In this document: in pieces, positions 43,865 to 55,079 of the stretch
Layout of the letters: the number at the start of each line of letters is the position of its first letter
Numbering within the stretch: the first letter of the stretch is position 1
Origin: Chinchilla lanigera
Lineage: Eukaryota > Chordata > Mammalia > Rodentia > Chinchillidae
Direction of reading: 5' to 3'
DNA length: 64,000 nt
NCBI RefSeq assembly: GCF_000276665.1
Contig: NW_004955446.1
Span: forward strand, 11,354,652 to 11,418,651
The notes under the pieces: generated by a model
Told to the model about the DNA's origin: nothing
Database searches by the model: none
The model's input: the letters and a program-made list of their open reading frames with translations, nothing else
Program-made: the position numbers and the translations under genes

Positions 43865-44840
43865 ATTCATTCTTCTTACGGACTGTCCCACTGAGTGTGG
43901 GGACAGCCAGAATTAAAAATAGTCAGGAAAAGCAAAAAGAGCCTTTTAAAACTGGTTCCTATGACAGCCTATTAAAGGGGTGTCCAGGTAATTCTTTGAC
44001 TTGACTCAGACGTCTTTGAGAAACATACTGGTCTCCAAAACATCTTATAAAACCTGCAACCCGGCAAATGTAAAGTCTCCCTCTTTTGAATGTAGTCACG
44101 ATAGTTTATATTCCTTGCTTTGTTGTCCAGAACTATAATGAGAATAACTACTTCTCAGACATAGTACTCAATCTGTTTCTCAGAAGGAACTACTTCTCAT
44201 TTTTCTAAAACACTACAGCGAAGTGGGAGAATATAGTAATGCCCCATAGGGATAAGTGGATCTGAAAACCCTAAGATAGTCCTTTAAGACCAAAAGTAAC
44301 TACTGCTGGCTGCCCACCCTTCTCTGCTGTGGACTCCCAGATGTGGGAGATCTCCTGGGCATTTGAAGGAATCCCAGGACCAGGCTGGGGGATCTTTAAG
44401 ATGAACTCAGAAGCAGTTCCTGGTAGATGAAGCAGTTCCTGCCAGCCTTACTCGAGAGTGCTAAGAAACTGACAAAACATCAGGGGCCTCCATCCTGCAA
44501 TTTCTTTGTTCCTAGGTGTCAGAGTCAGCTCTGTTCCTTGAAATAGAACAAGACTTATAAAAGAGTCAGTTCAGAGGCAGAGGGCCATTAGGGTGGAATA
44601 GCTCGCCCTGCTTCCCAAGGCACAACTCTGCAGCTGATAAATTCGAAGCATTTTCTGCTCAGCTCAAGCCAAGAAGGCTGACAGTTGCTAATGGCAGTAC
44701 ATGAGAAGTTTGGAGCCGGCAGGGAAACGCTTTCGTCTCCTTTGGGGCCCCTGGGTAGAAGTTGGTGGGCTGATGAGGTTTAGGGTCTCCTGCTGAGCAC
44801 ACACTGTCAAGCTCTGGCCTGCCCGCCCCCTTTGCCCTTG
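43865..44840. other. No gene recognised; approaches the CpG-rich region
   Basis: Ordinary sequence without recognised repeats, becoming GC-rich after about 44700. The frame 44659-45009 (minus, 116 residues) has no domain. Confidence 0.4.
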
Positions 44841-45005
44841 TGGGAGCGGAACAGGCTTTGGACTGCAGATCTAGGGCGTCCGGCTCCCAGCAGACCTGCC
44901 CGCAGGCGCTCTCACTGCGGGCTTTCCCGCTGCGCCCAGTGCTTCCGCTCCGCTGGCCTTCTACTTCTTCCCCTCCTAGGCAGCTCTTCCCAGGCTCTCT
45001 AGACT

Positions 45006-45037
45006 GCAAACCGAGCGGTGTGCAAACCGAGCGGTGT
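45006..45037. repeat. Perfect 16-base tandem duplication
   Basis: gcaaaccgagcggtgt occurs at 45006-45021 and again at 45022-45037, in the CpG-rich region. Confidence 0.97.
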
Positions 45038-45485
45038 GCACGCGAAAGTGAAAGCGTGCAAGACGTCAGGAGCAGCAGGGACCAGCTGCCGGGCGGCTGC
45101 GGGGACAGCTGCGGGAACAGCGCTTCCTGGGAGCCTTGGGCATCTCAGAACCCCCGTGACCTCCAGCCAGTTCCTCTCCCGGCCTTTCTGTGTACATAAG
45201 AGAAGAAGATGACAGAAACAGACACGGAGAGAGAGACCCATAAAGTTCTCCGTCGCTAGGGAAGTCCGGGAGTCCAGAGCTCCCCTCTTGCTGTCCCTGG
45301 GCCACCCTGCCAAGGGGCGGATGAAAAGTCTTTGCGCCTGAAACGCGAGCCAAAGCTCTGAGCGCTTAAGAGGGTGACACAAATGTCTGTGCTGCCTTTT
45401 GCTTTTGACCGAAAGCCATAGGGCTGGGCCGCTCGGGGAGACGGTCGTCGCCGAAGGCTGTGCCAATCCCCCCCACCTCGCTCAG

Positions 45486-45688
45486 NNNNNNNNNNNNNNN
45501 NNNNNNNNNNNNNNNNNNNNNNNNNNNNNNNNNNNNNNNNNNNNNNNNNNNNNNNNNNNNNNNNNNNNNNNNNNNNNNNNNNNNNNNNNNNNNNNNNNNN
45601 NNNNNNNNNNNNNNNNNNNNNNNNNNNNNNNNNNNNNNNNNNNNNNNNNNNNNNNNNNNNNNNNNNNNNNNNNNNNNNNNNNNNNNNN
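45486..45688. other. Assembly gap (203 N)
   Basis: Unread bases; the true length may differ. It interrupts the CpG-rich region. Confidence 1.
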
Positions 45689-46099
45689 TCCCTCCCCCGC
45701 CCCTGGCCTCGGCGGCCGGAGCTGCGCCGGGCCGGGTCAGCTGGCTGCCTTTGTGGCTGCTTCCCAGGAAGGAAGAAGCGCTGTCTGCAGATCAGTTATC
45801 AGCCGGCTTTCCTGCGCCGCAGCGCCGCCGTTTTCCGGGGACGGCTGCCACCCCCGTGATTCCCAGCCGGGCTGCGCGGTGCGTGAGAGGCGGATAAATA
45901 GGCCATTGTGAGGCCGCTGGGATCCAGGTTCCTTATCAAACTATCCGCCAGCGAGGAAAAGATTCCGCCCCTGCTGCCAGGCATCTCGGCTTCTCTTCTT
46001 TCCCTCACAGTTACAGCCATTTACACTTTTTTTTTTCCAGTTTGGAAGGGAATATTCAGAAAGCAATTTAAGCACTTGTGCCATTTACTGTGTGAGGCA

Positions 46100-47035
46100 G
46101 GGACTTGGGGTGGGAGGAGCGTATCTACCAACAGAATGGTGTGGCTGGGGTTTGGTTTGCCACCTTGAAGGCCGCTGTGGCCTTGGTCCCAGCTGCACGC
46201 AACAGGACTGCAAATCTCTTGGTTTCTACATTGACTGTGGAGGTTTGTTTTTTGTTTTGCAGCCTTGAACTGCGTGATAGACAAACCCTGAAGAGGGAAA
46301 AGACCAGTGGGAACTAGTCGTTGGAGGAAGACTACAAGGAAGTGTGGCAGTTCTGGGGACAGCCAGTGTTGCTGGTGTTGATAGTGTGTTTTTAATGGTT
46401 TGTTTTATTTTTCTGCTGCAGCAGCTGCGTGCCTCAGGAGGGGTTGGGGTTTCCTGGCCCTGGACTTATTACATAGTAATCAGTAGGGAGACTGGGTTTG
46501 TGGACCTGTGCTCAAAGGGGGACACATGCTGGCTGAATGTTCTCCTATCACCATCTGGAAATGCTTAATAGTTTTCTTTTTCTTTTTCTGTTTTTTTTTT
46601 TTTTTTTTTTTTTTTAGAAGACCATGCATCTGCAGTTTGCACTGGGTTCCAAAAATTATGTAGTAATTTGTAGTAGGAGTCCATATTCTTTTGAAGAATG
46701 GTCTGAATGAGTTCCCATTTGAGATAATTGTCTGTGGTTAGTTGATGAGGTGCTGAAGGTGATTCTCTTAATTTTCAAGTGTATCTGCCATCGTTGATTA
46801 ATGTTCTACAAACTAAGCTAGGCCCCTTGGGACTTAAAAAGTGCACTCATCGAAGATATAGTGATTTCTATATTAAGGTCCTCCTTTGTACAATTGTTGC
46901 TTCTCTTTCCTTTTCTACTCTAAAATGCCTAGCTTGCAGACGTGGAAGGCAAGGCAGGATTAAAAATAGACACATCCTGGCAAAACTCTCACAGTGTGGG
47001 GGAATTGTGTTGTTTAATACTTGGAGCACTTGTTA
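46100..47035. other. No gene recognised
   Basis: Flank of the CpG-rich region. A pyrimidine run ending in 'ttttttttttccag' at 46026-46041 looks like a splice acceptor but has no supporting donor or frame. A 25-base T run lies at 46591-46615. Confidence 0.4.
46591..46615. repeat. Poly-T run, 25 bases
   Basis: Pure T, preceded by TTTTC-type repeats from 46571. It could be the tail of an antisense retroposon, but no body is recognisable next to it. Confidence 0.95.
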
Positions 47036-47039
47036 GAGT

Positions 47040-47385
47040 GTGGTATGTCTCCAAAACTCTAGGTTGAAGCTACAGCCCTCCAAAGTGACAGTATTTGGAA
47101 GCGGGTCTTCGAGAGGTAATTAGACTTGGATGTGGTCATGAGGGTGGGTCCCCATGATGGAAATGTCCTTACAAGAGGAAGAGAAACCAGAGCCCTGTCT
47201 CTCTACCATGTGAAAACACAGCTAAAGGCAGGTAGTTGCAAGCCAGGATCAGGACCCTAACCAGGAAGCAGATCTGCTGACGCTCTGATATTGGACTTGT
47301 AGCCTCCAGAACTGTAAGAAATTAGTGTCTGTTGGTTAAGCCACTCAACATATGATATTTTGGCTTAGCAGCCCAAGATGACTAA
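47040..47385 (+). mobile_element. MLT1-type MaLR LTR, sense
   Basis: 'gacagtatttggaagcgggtc', 'gaggtaattagacttgg', 'atgagggtgggtccccatgatgg', 'ccttacaagaggaagagaaacc', 'tagcctccagaactgtaagaaatt' and 'gttaagccactcaa' are MLT1 blocks in order. Confidence 0.88.
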
Positions 47386-47664
47386 GTGCCTACACAACTG
47401 TGGGAAATTAATCTGTGACTTGGCATCCATGAGAGACAGGAGAGGGAGGGTGGCATGTTTCATAACAAACAAGTAAAATGCCATTTTGCTAGAAATAGTT
47501 TGTGTAAGAAAGAATTGTTCTAGCTTAATACAAAAAATTCCCTTCCACAGTTGTCTTTTAATTGCTTAAATCCTTTTCTCATTGGCTTATGCCTCATTTG
47601 CGTTTACTCAAAAAAAGATAGTATAATACAGGTAGTAGCAGTGGCATTGTGATACAATAAGTAG

Positions 47665-48080
47665 CCACCTTAATACCTGACATATACTACTTACAGGAAA
47701 AATGGTTTACACTGGCTCACAGTTTCAGAAGCTTCAGTCCATGGTTAGCTGGCTTCAAGGAAGGCATAATATGATGGAAAGGTACGGCAGAGGAAAGATG
47801 CCTACCTTATAGCAGCCAGGAAACAGACCAGAAGGGGAGCCAAAGAGAGGGAGGTGCTAGGGACAGGATATAGGCTTCAAAGGCACACCATCTTGTAACC
47901 TACTTTTTCCATCTATCCCATTCAACTGTGGATTTATGATGGATTAATCCACTGATAAGTGTAGTGTCTTATGGTTTAATCACTGTTACAGGCCCTTCTC
48001 CTGAATACTGCTGCTTTAAGGATCAAGCCCTTCCATATATGAGTCTTCAGGGAACACTTTATATTTAAACCATAACAAAA
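47665..48080 (-). mobile_element. MaLR-like LTR, antisense
   Basis: 'ggtttacactggctcacagtttcag', 'ttcagtccatggttagctggcttc', 'atagcagccaggaaacagacc' and the end 'tttaaaccataac' match an antisense MaLR-type LTR, related to the one at 20.55-21.15 kb. Confidence 0.75.
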
Positions 48081-48451
48081 AATAAGAGATAATTTCATGC
48101 TAAAGAGAGAGTTCAGAATACTAGGACTATAAACAAATAAAGAGTACAGTGAAATGTTTACAGGTGCTAAAATAAAAGTATAAATAACAATAAATATATA
48201 ATAAGTACTTAAAAATAAACAACACAGAAAGATATTTTAGGACCATGAAAATGTTAGTAGACTCAATCCTGTTTACTTATCATTTATGAATTCCCTAGAT
48301 TCAATATTTTTCTTCATGAACCTTATTATTATTATTATTGTTAGTAGATAGCATTTATAATGTGGCATGTTGGATGTAATGTAGCCCATGTATTTTCCTC
48401 AGTGGAGAGTCACAGTATGATGGATTATGTCCACTTAGAAACTCCACTGTA

Positions 48452-48630
48452 GCAGCCATGATAGTGCAGGCCTGTAAACCTAATACCCGAGAGACTGAGG
48501 CAGGAGGACTATATGTTCAAGCTTTTGCTGGGCAACTTATTGAGATTCTATTTCATAATAAAAAAGGATTGGGAACGTAGCTCAGTGCAAAGGCCCTGGG
48601 TTCAGTCCCCAGTGACAGACACAAACACAG
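48452..48630 (+). mobile_element. B1-ID composite SINE
   Basis: A B1-like left part (gcaggcctgtaaacctaata, 'gagactgaggcaggagg') is joined through 'ataataaaaaagg' to an ID-like right part ('gaacgtagctcagtgcaaagg', 'ccctgggttcagtccccagt'). This order is typical of dimeric SINEs of non-murid rodents. Confidence 0.85.
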
Positions 48631-48639
48631 AGCTCTATC

Positions 48640-50300
48640 ATATACAGAAAAAATTTAAAAAGAGGAATATGAATTGCTGAAGGGCACATAGAATCTAAGG
48701 CAGAATCAGGATTTGATCCAGCTAGTCTTCTCCAAGTTCACCCATGCAAGTTACACTGTCTCTAGCATCCTCTCTCACATGACAGCTTTCCATTTCTCAG
48801 AGCACACTGGGAAAGACAGAGTGATTTGTTCTCTTTTACTATTTGCGTCTTGCTTATTTGCTAAAGCAACTCATAGATGCCAACACCCAAGTGTTTCCTA
48901 GAGGATGAGGGTAAATCTCTAGCATGTGTGTACTGGTGAGGCAGGAGGGTAGGCAGGGCAGTTCACCCCAGTCTTCTTTGGGGTGGGTTTCATGGGCATT
49001 CAAATGCCTGCAATAACCAGCAAATTCCACTCTTTGTAGAAGAACTTGTGCCTTGTGTCTGCTTCTAGGTAGTCAGATTTAGTTTTCTTTATTCACAAAT
49101 GTTGGAAGTCAGCTCTGTGGTGCTCATTCCCAGGAGCCCCTCCAAGTTGGTGAGTGCCAAAGGCTCTAAGTAGTACTGATCACTTGGGGATGAGCCCTTG
49201 GAGAATCTCTTGAAATTTTTATATACAACATCGAAGCAGGAAGAATATGGCAGAAGGTGCTGGTTTAGAGCCAGTGTGGGGAAAGGCTTAAGAAGTGGCT
49301 AGGTGTAAGTTCATATACATCCGTGAGAGCTAGAAACAGAATCCCGGGCTTCCAGTGCTCCCTGGAGCACTTTCCCTTTGGAAGGGAACAGCTTCTTTGT
49401 ACACTGAAGCTAGGGTGTCTTGCATATTAGCAAAGCAAAGTTGGCATTTTCTTAAGGAGACTTTATTCTTTTTTCTCTGAGAGACTCTAAAGCCAGACTC
49501 CTTGGGTGTATGCTAAACGTTTGCACTGGGTAGAGGCCCTGTGTGGCTGATTTCAGTTCCTCCCACCCAAAGACAGTTCTTCCTCTGACCTTGACCTGAC
49601 TGGCAAAGCTATGAAATGGAAGAGAAGACTAGGGGAAAAAAAAACAGACAAAGACAACAAAAGAAAAGATACATTCGGGGTGACACTTCCAGACGCTCAG
49701 GTGTCTGATTACCAGGCTTCCTATTGCACTTGGGCCCCAGCAGAGACGCAGTCTTCCTCGGCCTTCTTAAAAGGAGCTATTATTAGATGCTGAGCAGAGA
49801 ACAGTCATCTTGGTGGAGTCTGATGAGGGTTTTGCTCCTATAGGGTTGATGAATATTAATCTCTCTTGTAAGTAGAAGATGTCAGATCTGGAGAGATCAG
49901 AAATGAGGCAAGAATAAATAAATCCCCTAGTTGTGACTTTTTTGGAGAATAATATGGTAACTTTCTACTACTTGTCCTAGAACCACTAGTTCTCCAGGGA
50001 AACTGTAGTTCAGTGTCTTTGCTCTTTATTCATTGTGAATTGAAACACTGCAGCACTTACACTGTGTTATAGACAAATAAGCCACAAGCCTAACAGTTGT
50101 CTGGGAACTTATGATATCCCAGGGAAGATGAAAAAGAATAAATAAATGAACTTTAGACCCAGACATGTTGGGGCTACATGAGGGACTGATCAATCCAACC
50201 ACTGGCTCGAATTGCTTTACCTGGTGAAGAAAGAGCTAGCAAGGGTGAGGCTTGTGCTCAGTATTTGAGGACAGCTCAGATGAAGGAGGGGTAGAGAGGT
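48640..50300. other. No gene recognised
   Basis: Unassigned sequence with short frames only (48713-48901, 49611-49793), no domains. Confidence 0.4.
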
Positions 50301-50304
50301 TAAA

Positions 50305-50810
50305 CTGGTAGTGGTTGGCAGAATATGCCACCCCAAAATATGCAACCTCAACATAAGGATTACATTAAGCTGAAAGCACTTGAAAAACAGCAGATGCAGG
50401 AAAGGCCTTCTAATCTTCTCCCTGAAAACCAGAGATAAAGATTCCCATGTGAAAGATGCCTCCCCTGTACCAGCAGAAATGAAACATTTGATGACACATC
50501 ATAGCCAAATGAATTCTGCACAAATGGACCTTGTTAAAATAATTCTTATCTTCCTTTAGCCTTCTATATCTAATGTAGCTATTTTTTTCATGATCACTTG
50601 TCTCTCTTTGATATAATATGAAAACATGTAGATTCTGCCATTTGGGTCTTCATTTCCTTATGCAGGCTCACATGTCATACAGAACATATCAAATGTGTAT
50701 GCTTTTGTTCCATTAATCTGTCTTATATCAGTTAAATTCTCAGGCCCAGAGGGACTCTAAAGGGAGAGAAAGAAAGCTTTGCCTCCCTTCTACTGGTAAC
50801 TATCCTCAAG
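50305..50810 (+). mobile_element. ERVL-type LTR (MLT2-like), sense
   Basis: 'gtggttggcagaatatgccaccccaaaatatgc', 'aggattacattaagctgaaagc', 'tctgccatttgggtcttcatttcc', 'ttaatctgtcttatatcagttaaattctcaggccca' fit LTRs of the ERVL/MLT2 group. Confidence 0.7.
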
Positions 50811-51424
50811 GGCCTCCCAAGGGTTGGGAGTGTACTCTACAAAGAGAGGCTCTCCAGCTTCCAGGAAATAGGGACAGGAGCTGTGCTCTGTTCTTCTCCG
50901 ATTATGGGAAAATTTGCCTCAGTGACAGCTGGAGGTAGCAGCAGTAGGGTATGTGGCTGAGGATCCCTTACCTCTCTAGCATCCCCAGAGATTATGACCC
51001 TCCCAGAGTGACTCAGTGTGGTTCATTGAACCAGGTACCAGCCGTACAGATGGAAGTGAGAGATTCGTGAAAAGGCTCACCTAGGAAGGTCTGCTACACT
51101 GAGCCCAAGGAAGATACTCTCAACTGAGTCCTTGGTCTTATAATATCTATTGATGCGAGAAATATGCATGACGGGAAGACAACTTTTATTAACATTGTAA
51201 GCTAGAAGTCCACCACTGTGAGACACCTAGACACTATATAGTACATCTGATGACGTCAGTGATATATAACTCTTAAAACTTGGTAACAGAGAAAATTCTA
51301 ACTTGCGATGTCTGAGTTGTGCATTGCATATCCCAGCCATTCCTGAAGGATTGATTTTCCGGTCATGACTAAATGCTAAATTGCTCCCTTGACTGAACTT
51401 AGCGATATACACATAGTGGAATCA

Positions 51425-51745
51425 TTATCGTAATTATCATTAATCTTTGACCTTTTAAAAAGAAAGAAATTTTGACACATGCTATAACATGGAAAAACCT
51501 TGCAGGCATTATGTTAACTGAAATAAGCCAGACACAAAGACAAATACTTTATGGTTCTGTTTATGGGAAATGCCTATGATAGTCAGATTCATAAAGACAG
51601 AAAGGAGAATGGTAGTTGGCCAGCAGGAGGGGAGGGGAGAATTGTTGTTCTACTGAATATAGAATTTCAGTTTTGCTAGATGAAAAAGTCCTGAAGATTT
51701 TTGCCCAAAAATGTGACTACACTTAACATTACTGAACTATACACA
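51425..51745 (+). mobile_element. L1 LINE 3' UTR, old (L1M-like)
   Basis: 'gcattatgttaactgaaataagccagacacaaagacaaatac', 'gaatggtagttggccagcagg' and 'ttcagttttgctagatgaaaaagtcctgaag' are landmarks of old L1M 3' ends. An ID SINE follows directly. Confidence 0.85.
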
Positions 51746-51756
51746 CATAAGAAGAT

Positions 51757-51838
51757 AGGCTGGCAATGTAGCTCAGTGGTAGAGCATATGCTTAGCATGC
51801 GCAAGACCCTGGGTTCAATACCTGGCACCAAAAAAAAG
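51757..51838 (+). mobile_element. ID-type SINE, canonical subtype
   Basis: It has gctggcaatgtagctcagtg, gtagagcatatgcttagcatg and 'gaccctgggttcaat', then an A run. Unlike the elements at 3.4, 20.6, 27.9 and 40.3 kb, it carries the 'ccctgggttc' box instead of 'aggtcgtgagttcg', so it belongs to another subfamily. Confidence 0.9.
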
Positions 51839-52162
51839 GTGGTTAAGATGGTAGAGTTTGTAAGTTTATTATGTATATCTTAGCACAACTGTAAAGCAAA
51901 CAAAAGAAGTAACATTTCTGGATAATAATCAGTTCACTAAAGACCCTTTGTAAGCCAAAACAATATTACTGTCTCAGAGCAATGAAGTAACACTTGCAGT
52001 CTTTCTTTATGTGGAGAATGGCAAACATAGATTTTATGTTTTCTTGAAAATTGACTTATCATTCTGAGTTTTAGAAATAATTCTGGAGGCTGGTTGTAGA
52101 ACAGTATGAATGTACTGAACACTACTGAATGATGGAAAATTTTGCATTATGTCTATTTTACC

Positions 52163-52216
52163 AGAGAGAGAAAGAGAAAGAGGAGAGGAGAAAGAGAGAG
52201 AGAAAGAGAGAGGGGG
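52163..52216. repeat. GA-rich purine tract
   Basis: Imperfect (AGAG)n repeat of about 50 bases. Confidence 0.9.
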
Positions 52217-52539
52217 GAAGAGGAGTTCTTGTGCAAACTCAGATGTTTCAGAAATATAAACGCATAGAGAAAGATACTTAAGTGTACTTCACTTAAAATG
52301 TCTTTAGGCCATTTGGTTATTGGAAATTAAATAGTGTAATATTTTTTAAATGGCTACCCTTACACATTTTCCTTGGGTTTTTTCTAACCTCTGGAAGTAC
52401 AGGAACTATATTCTCTGAACTGTTAACTATATGCACTTTAAGAAACTAAGTCTTTTCTCCCACCCTGCCCTATATGACATGATAAAGAATATTTACAGTT
52501 TCAATGATTTCCATGGAAGGTCAATAGCTGTGCTTTGGT

Positions 52540-52920
52540 ATTCTCTGCCACTGTGGTAGAAACAGCTAGTGCTCACTCACATGTCTTATCCCCTTAGATT
52601 CCCCAATAGATAATTCTCAATCCCTGTGGACTTGGGTGGGCCATTAGATTAGTGCTCATCAGAGTGAATGTCCCACCTACAAGCTGTGGCCCCTTTTTCA
52701 TGTGCTTTCCTACCCTTCCGCTGGCCAAATGGAGAGTCCCCCAAAGAACTAAAAGAGGTTGGAGCTAGGAGAAGGAACAAGCCTGGATCCCTAAGTGACT
52801 CATGGAATAGAGACTATTCTGTGGGAATGGAACAAGAATGAGAACTAAACTTTTGCTGTGTTGAGATACCAGAATTTTGAACTTGTTAAGCAGTTAGACT
52901 GCTCTGACTAATACAACCAT
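52540..52920 (+). mobile_element. LTR remnant, sense (family uncertain)
   Basis: 'gacttgggtgggccattagat', 'ctgtgttgagataccagaattt' and the end 'gcagttagactgctctgactaatac' are typical of old mammalian LTRs. The 5' limit is approximate. Confidence 0.5.
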
Positions 52921-53278
52921 AAAAGATGCTTCGGAAGACAGGGTGCATATTGATGTACCTGTAAACTAAGAAAAGGTCAGGTAGGCAAGGGAAATGGCAA
53001 TTACATGTCTAATGACTCCCAGGTGCTTTGCATTGCTCATTAATCATGTGGCAAATATGTTTAAATAAACACAGACAATTAGGGTTCAACAAATATCTCA
53101 AGGGAAAAGGATTTTGTTGAGGCTGAACCAGACTGTTAATGCCTCATTTAGGCCCAGCTCAACAGATGCAGGAAAAAATCAAAGTTAAAGGCACTTCAGG
53201 GAAAACTGAGATGAAATTAAAGGAGAGAAATTCAGGCATTTCTTTCAGACTTCTCACTCCCCCAGGTATTAGAGATTT

Positions 53279-53362
53279 GAAATTATTATTATTGTTATTA
53301 TGATGGTGATAAGGACTGCAACCACCACCAACCACCACCACGACAATGAGGATGATGACGAC
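53279..53362. repeat. Compound trinucleotide repeats
   Basis: ATT repeats (53281-53300), then ACC repeats (53320-53340), then GATGAC-type repeats. A minus-strand frame over it gives runs of Asn, His and Val, which is a repeat artefact. Confidence 0.9.
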
Positions 53363-53734
53363 CCTGATAATCATGTGATGATCGATGCTGACACAGGATG
53401 AAGCTCTTAGGGGTTCTCAAGAGTTTTCCTGTCTCCGTCCAGTTCTTCTCCCTGTCCCTTCCCAGGCTGGGCCTAATTTGTTCTCACTGACAGTGTCTGT
53501 GTCAGAGACTAGATTCCTGTCTGCTAACTCCAGCTCTGCTGCATTGCTGTCTGAATTCATTAGCCAGGAGAAATTATCTGCCTGCCCTGACATGGAGGGA
53601 AGTCTTCACTCTTCGCTTCCATCTGGACCTTAGGCCATAGTCCTACCAATTTCTCTGTGTCCTTCATGCCATGGTTCTCCCAGCTCTGAAACTCTTAGAA
53701 TTCATTATTTAGGAGATGCTTTTTTGTGACTCTT

Positions 53735-54030
53735 CAATGAACTTATATGCACTTAAAATAAAACCCTTATCATGATGTCCATGCCCCTGCATGATCTGAC
53801 CACTGCCCCTCTTATGCTAACACCTTGATCTGCCTCTTAGATCACAGCTACTCTGATTTTTCACTTCCTGAAAGATGCAAGCTTCTTCACAAGGCTTTTC
53901 GATCTGCTGTTTCCTGCGTCTGGAACCACTGTTCCCTCAGCTCATGACATGTTTAGCCTCTTGACTTTCTTAAATGTCAGCCTAGAAGCCACCTCTCCAA
54001 AGCACCTCTCTGACCCGCCCACTTTAAGCG
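53735..54030 (+). mobile_element. L2 LINE 3' portion
   Basis: 'cctgcatgatctgaccactgcccctct', 'ctgctgtttcctgcgtctggaac', 'ccctcagctcatgacatg' and 'taaatgtcagcctagaagccacctc' are in the order of the sense L2 3' end. A possible continuation of its tail lies at about 54540-54760. Confidence 0.75.
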
Positions 54031-54540
54031 GGCCTCCATATTGGTCGCCACTTGTGTCCTTTCAGCCTCTCCTACCCCCTTTACTGCAGCCATTGCAGCA
54101 ACAGAAAACTTTGTCCAGGTTCCACCTGGCAGCACCTGGCCTCAGAGGTACCCACTTCTTTCAGTTTCTGCCCCAGGGTTTCTCTGCTGCTGCAGTGGGG
54201 ACTTTGCCTGTGTAGCCTGGAAATGTGAAGAAACTAACAGTTTATGACCAAGGGGAGCTGGCAGACCAATGGTTGTCTCTTTCGTTCCTTGGGTGAACAG
54301 CTCTGACCTATATTCCACTTGGCTCTTTGGTGTCCTAGCAGGATTGTCCCCATGGCCCACAGCAGTAGCCAACTTGACAATGTCTCTAAGTTCCAATTTT
54401 TCTTCTTGTTTTATTTTCCTTTCCCTAGTCTTCCTTCCTCTTCCCTGGGATCATTTCCTAAAATAAACAACTTCTGTGCAATCCTTTGCCAAGATTTATA
54501 CAAGAACGCAAATGAAATCCCCTTCCCTTACTGAATATTT
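54030..54540. other. Unassigned repeat-like sequence
   Basis: 'agctggcagaccaatggttg' and 'tgggtgaacagctctgacctatattcc' suggest an LTR fragment inserted in L2, but I cannot name it. Confidence 0.3.
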
Positions 54541-54784
54541 TAAGAGCTCCACTTCTCCATTAGCTCTTACCACAGCTCTCTATTGATTTCTACAGGGTTT
54601 TTTTGGCTCTGTCTGGCTTAAAATCTAAATGTGAGAGAGCAGGAGCCTCATCAGTTTTCAACTGTCTTCTCAGCTCCTGGTGTGCAATTCCCAGCATAGA
54701 CACACTACCACTAAATACCCCTTCATGAATGGAACACAAAATGCCATGTTCTATTTTAAGAGTTACATTTGTACTCTAGGCACT

Positions 54785-55028
54785 GAGAGGCAATATGCCA
54801 TTCTGGTTAAACGCATTCCTTCTGGAGCCCTACTTTCTCAAGTCAGTTCCTGACGGCCACGTAAGTAGCTCAGCAGCCTAGAGCTGGTTACCAAGCTATG
54901 CTGGACACCAATTTATCCATCTGCCAAGTGGGGTTGATAATGGTACCTGGCACTCAGGACTGTTACGATGCTTAAATAAATTACATAAAGCACTCAGGAA
55001 AGTGTCTGGCACCTGGTAACAACTAAGG
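54785..55028 (+). mobile_element. MIR SINE, nearly full length
   Basis: It starts with 'aggcaatatgccattctggttaaacgc', passes through 'accaatttatccatctgccaagtgggg' and 'gatgcttaaataaattac', and ends with 'aaagtgtctggcacctggtaac'. Confidence 0.85.
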
Positions 55029-55029
55029 A

Positions 55030-55075
55030 CTTTCTTTCTTTTCTTTCTTTCTCTCTTTCCCTCCCTTCCCCTTTT
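55030..55075. repeat. Pyrimidine-rich tract
   Basis: CTTT/CTCT repeats of about 45 bases. Confidence 0.9.
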
Positions 55076-55079
55076 TGCA

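Larger units (their letters stand above)
44850..46050. promoter_or_regulatory. CpG-rich, probable CpG-island promoter, with assembly gap
   Basis: CpG is frequent here (for example 44872-44955, 45010-45060, 45340-45365, 45425-45460, 45705-45900) and rare in most of the window. GC is high, no interspersed repeat is seen, and a 203-base N run sits in the middle, as is common in GC-rich promoters that sequence poorly. A GATAAATA box at 45893-45900 could act as a TATA-like element on the plus strand. GATA-type motifs lie at 45795-45800 and 45931-45936. No start codon context or splice site points firmly to a first exon, so gene and direction are unknown. The frames across the N run are not evidence of coding. 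Confidence 0.6.

Noticed and set aside
45399..45911. Long frames of 145-170 residues at the CpG-rich region
   Set aside because: More than a third of each consists of unread bases, and open frames are expected in GC-rich DNA. No domain is visible in the flanking parts.
46026..46041. Pyrimidine run plus CAG as a splice acceptor
   Set aside because: A single acceptor-like motif without a matching donor, frame or transcript support; T runs are common here.
51627..51645. CTCF-like motif 'ccagcaggaggggag'
   Set aside because: Only a partial fit to the CTCF core, and it lies in the G-rich part of an old L1 3' UTR, where such sequence is expected.
53159..53374. Minus-strand frame with runs of Val, Gly, His and Asn
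   Set aside because: It is a translation of the ATT/ACC/GATGAC simple repeats.
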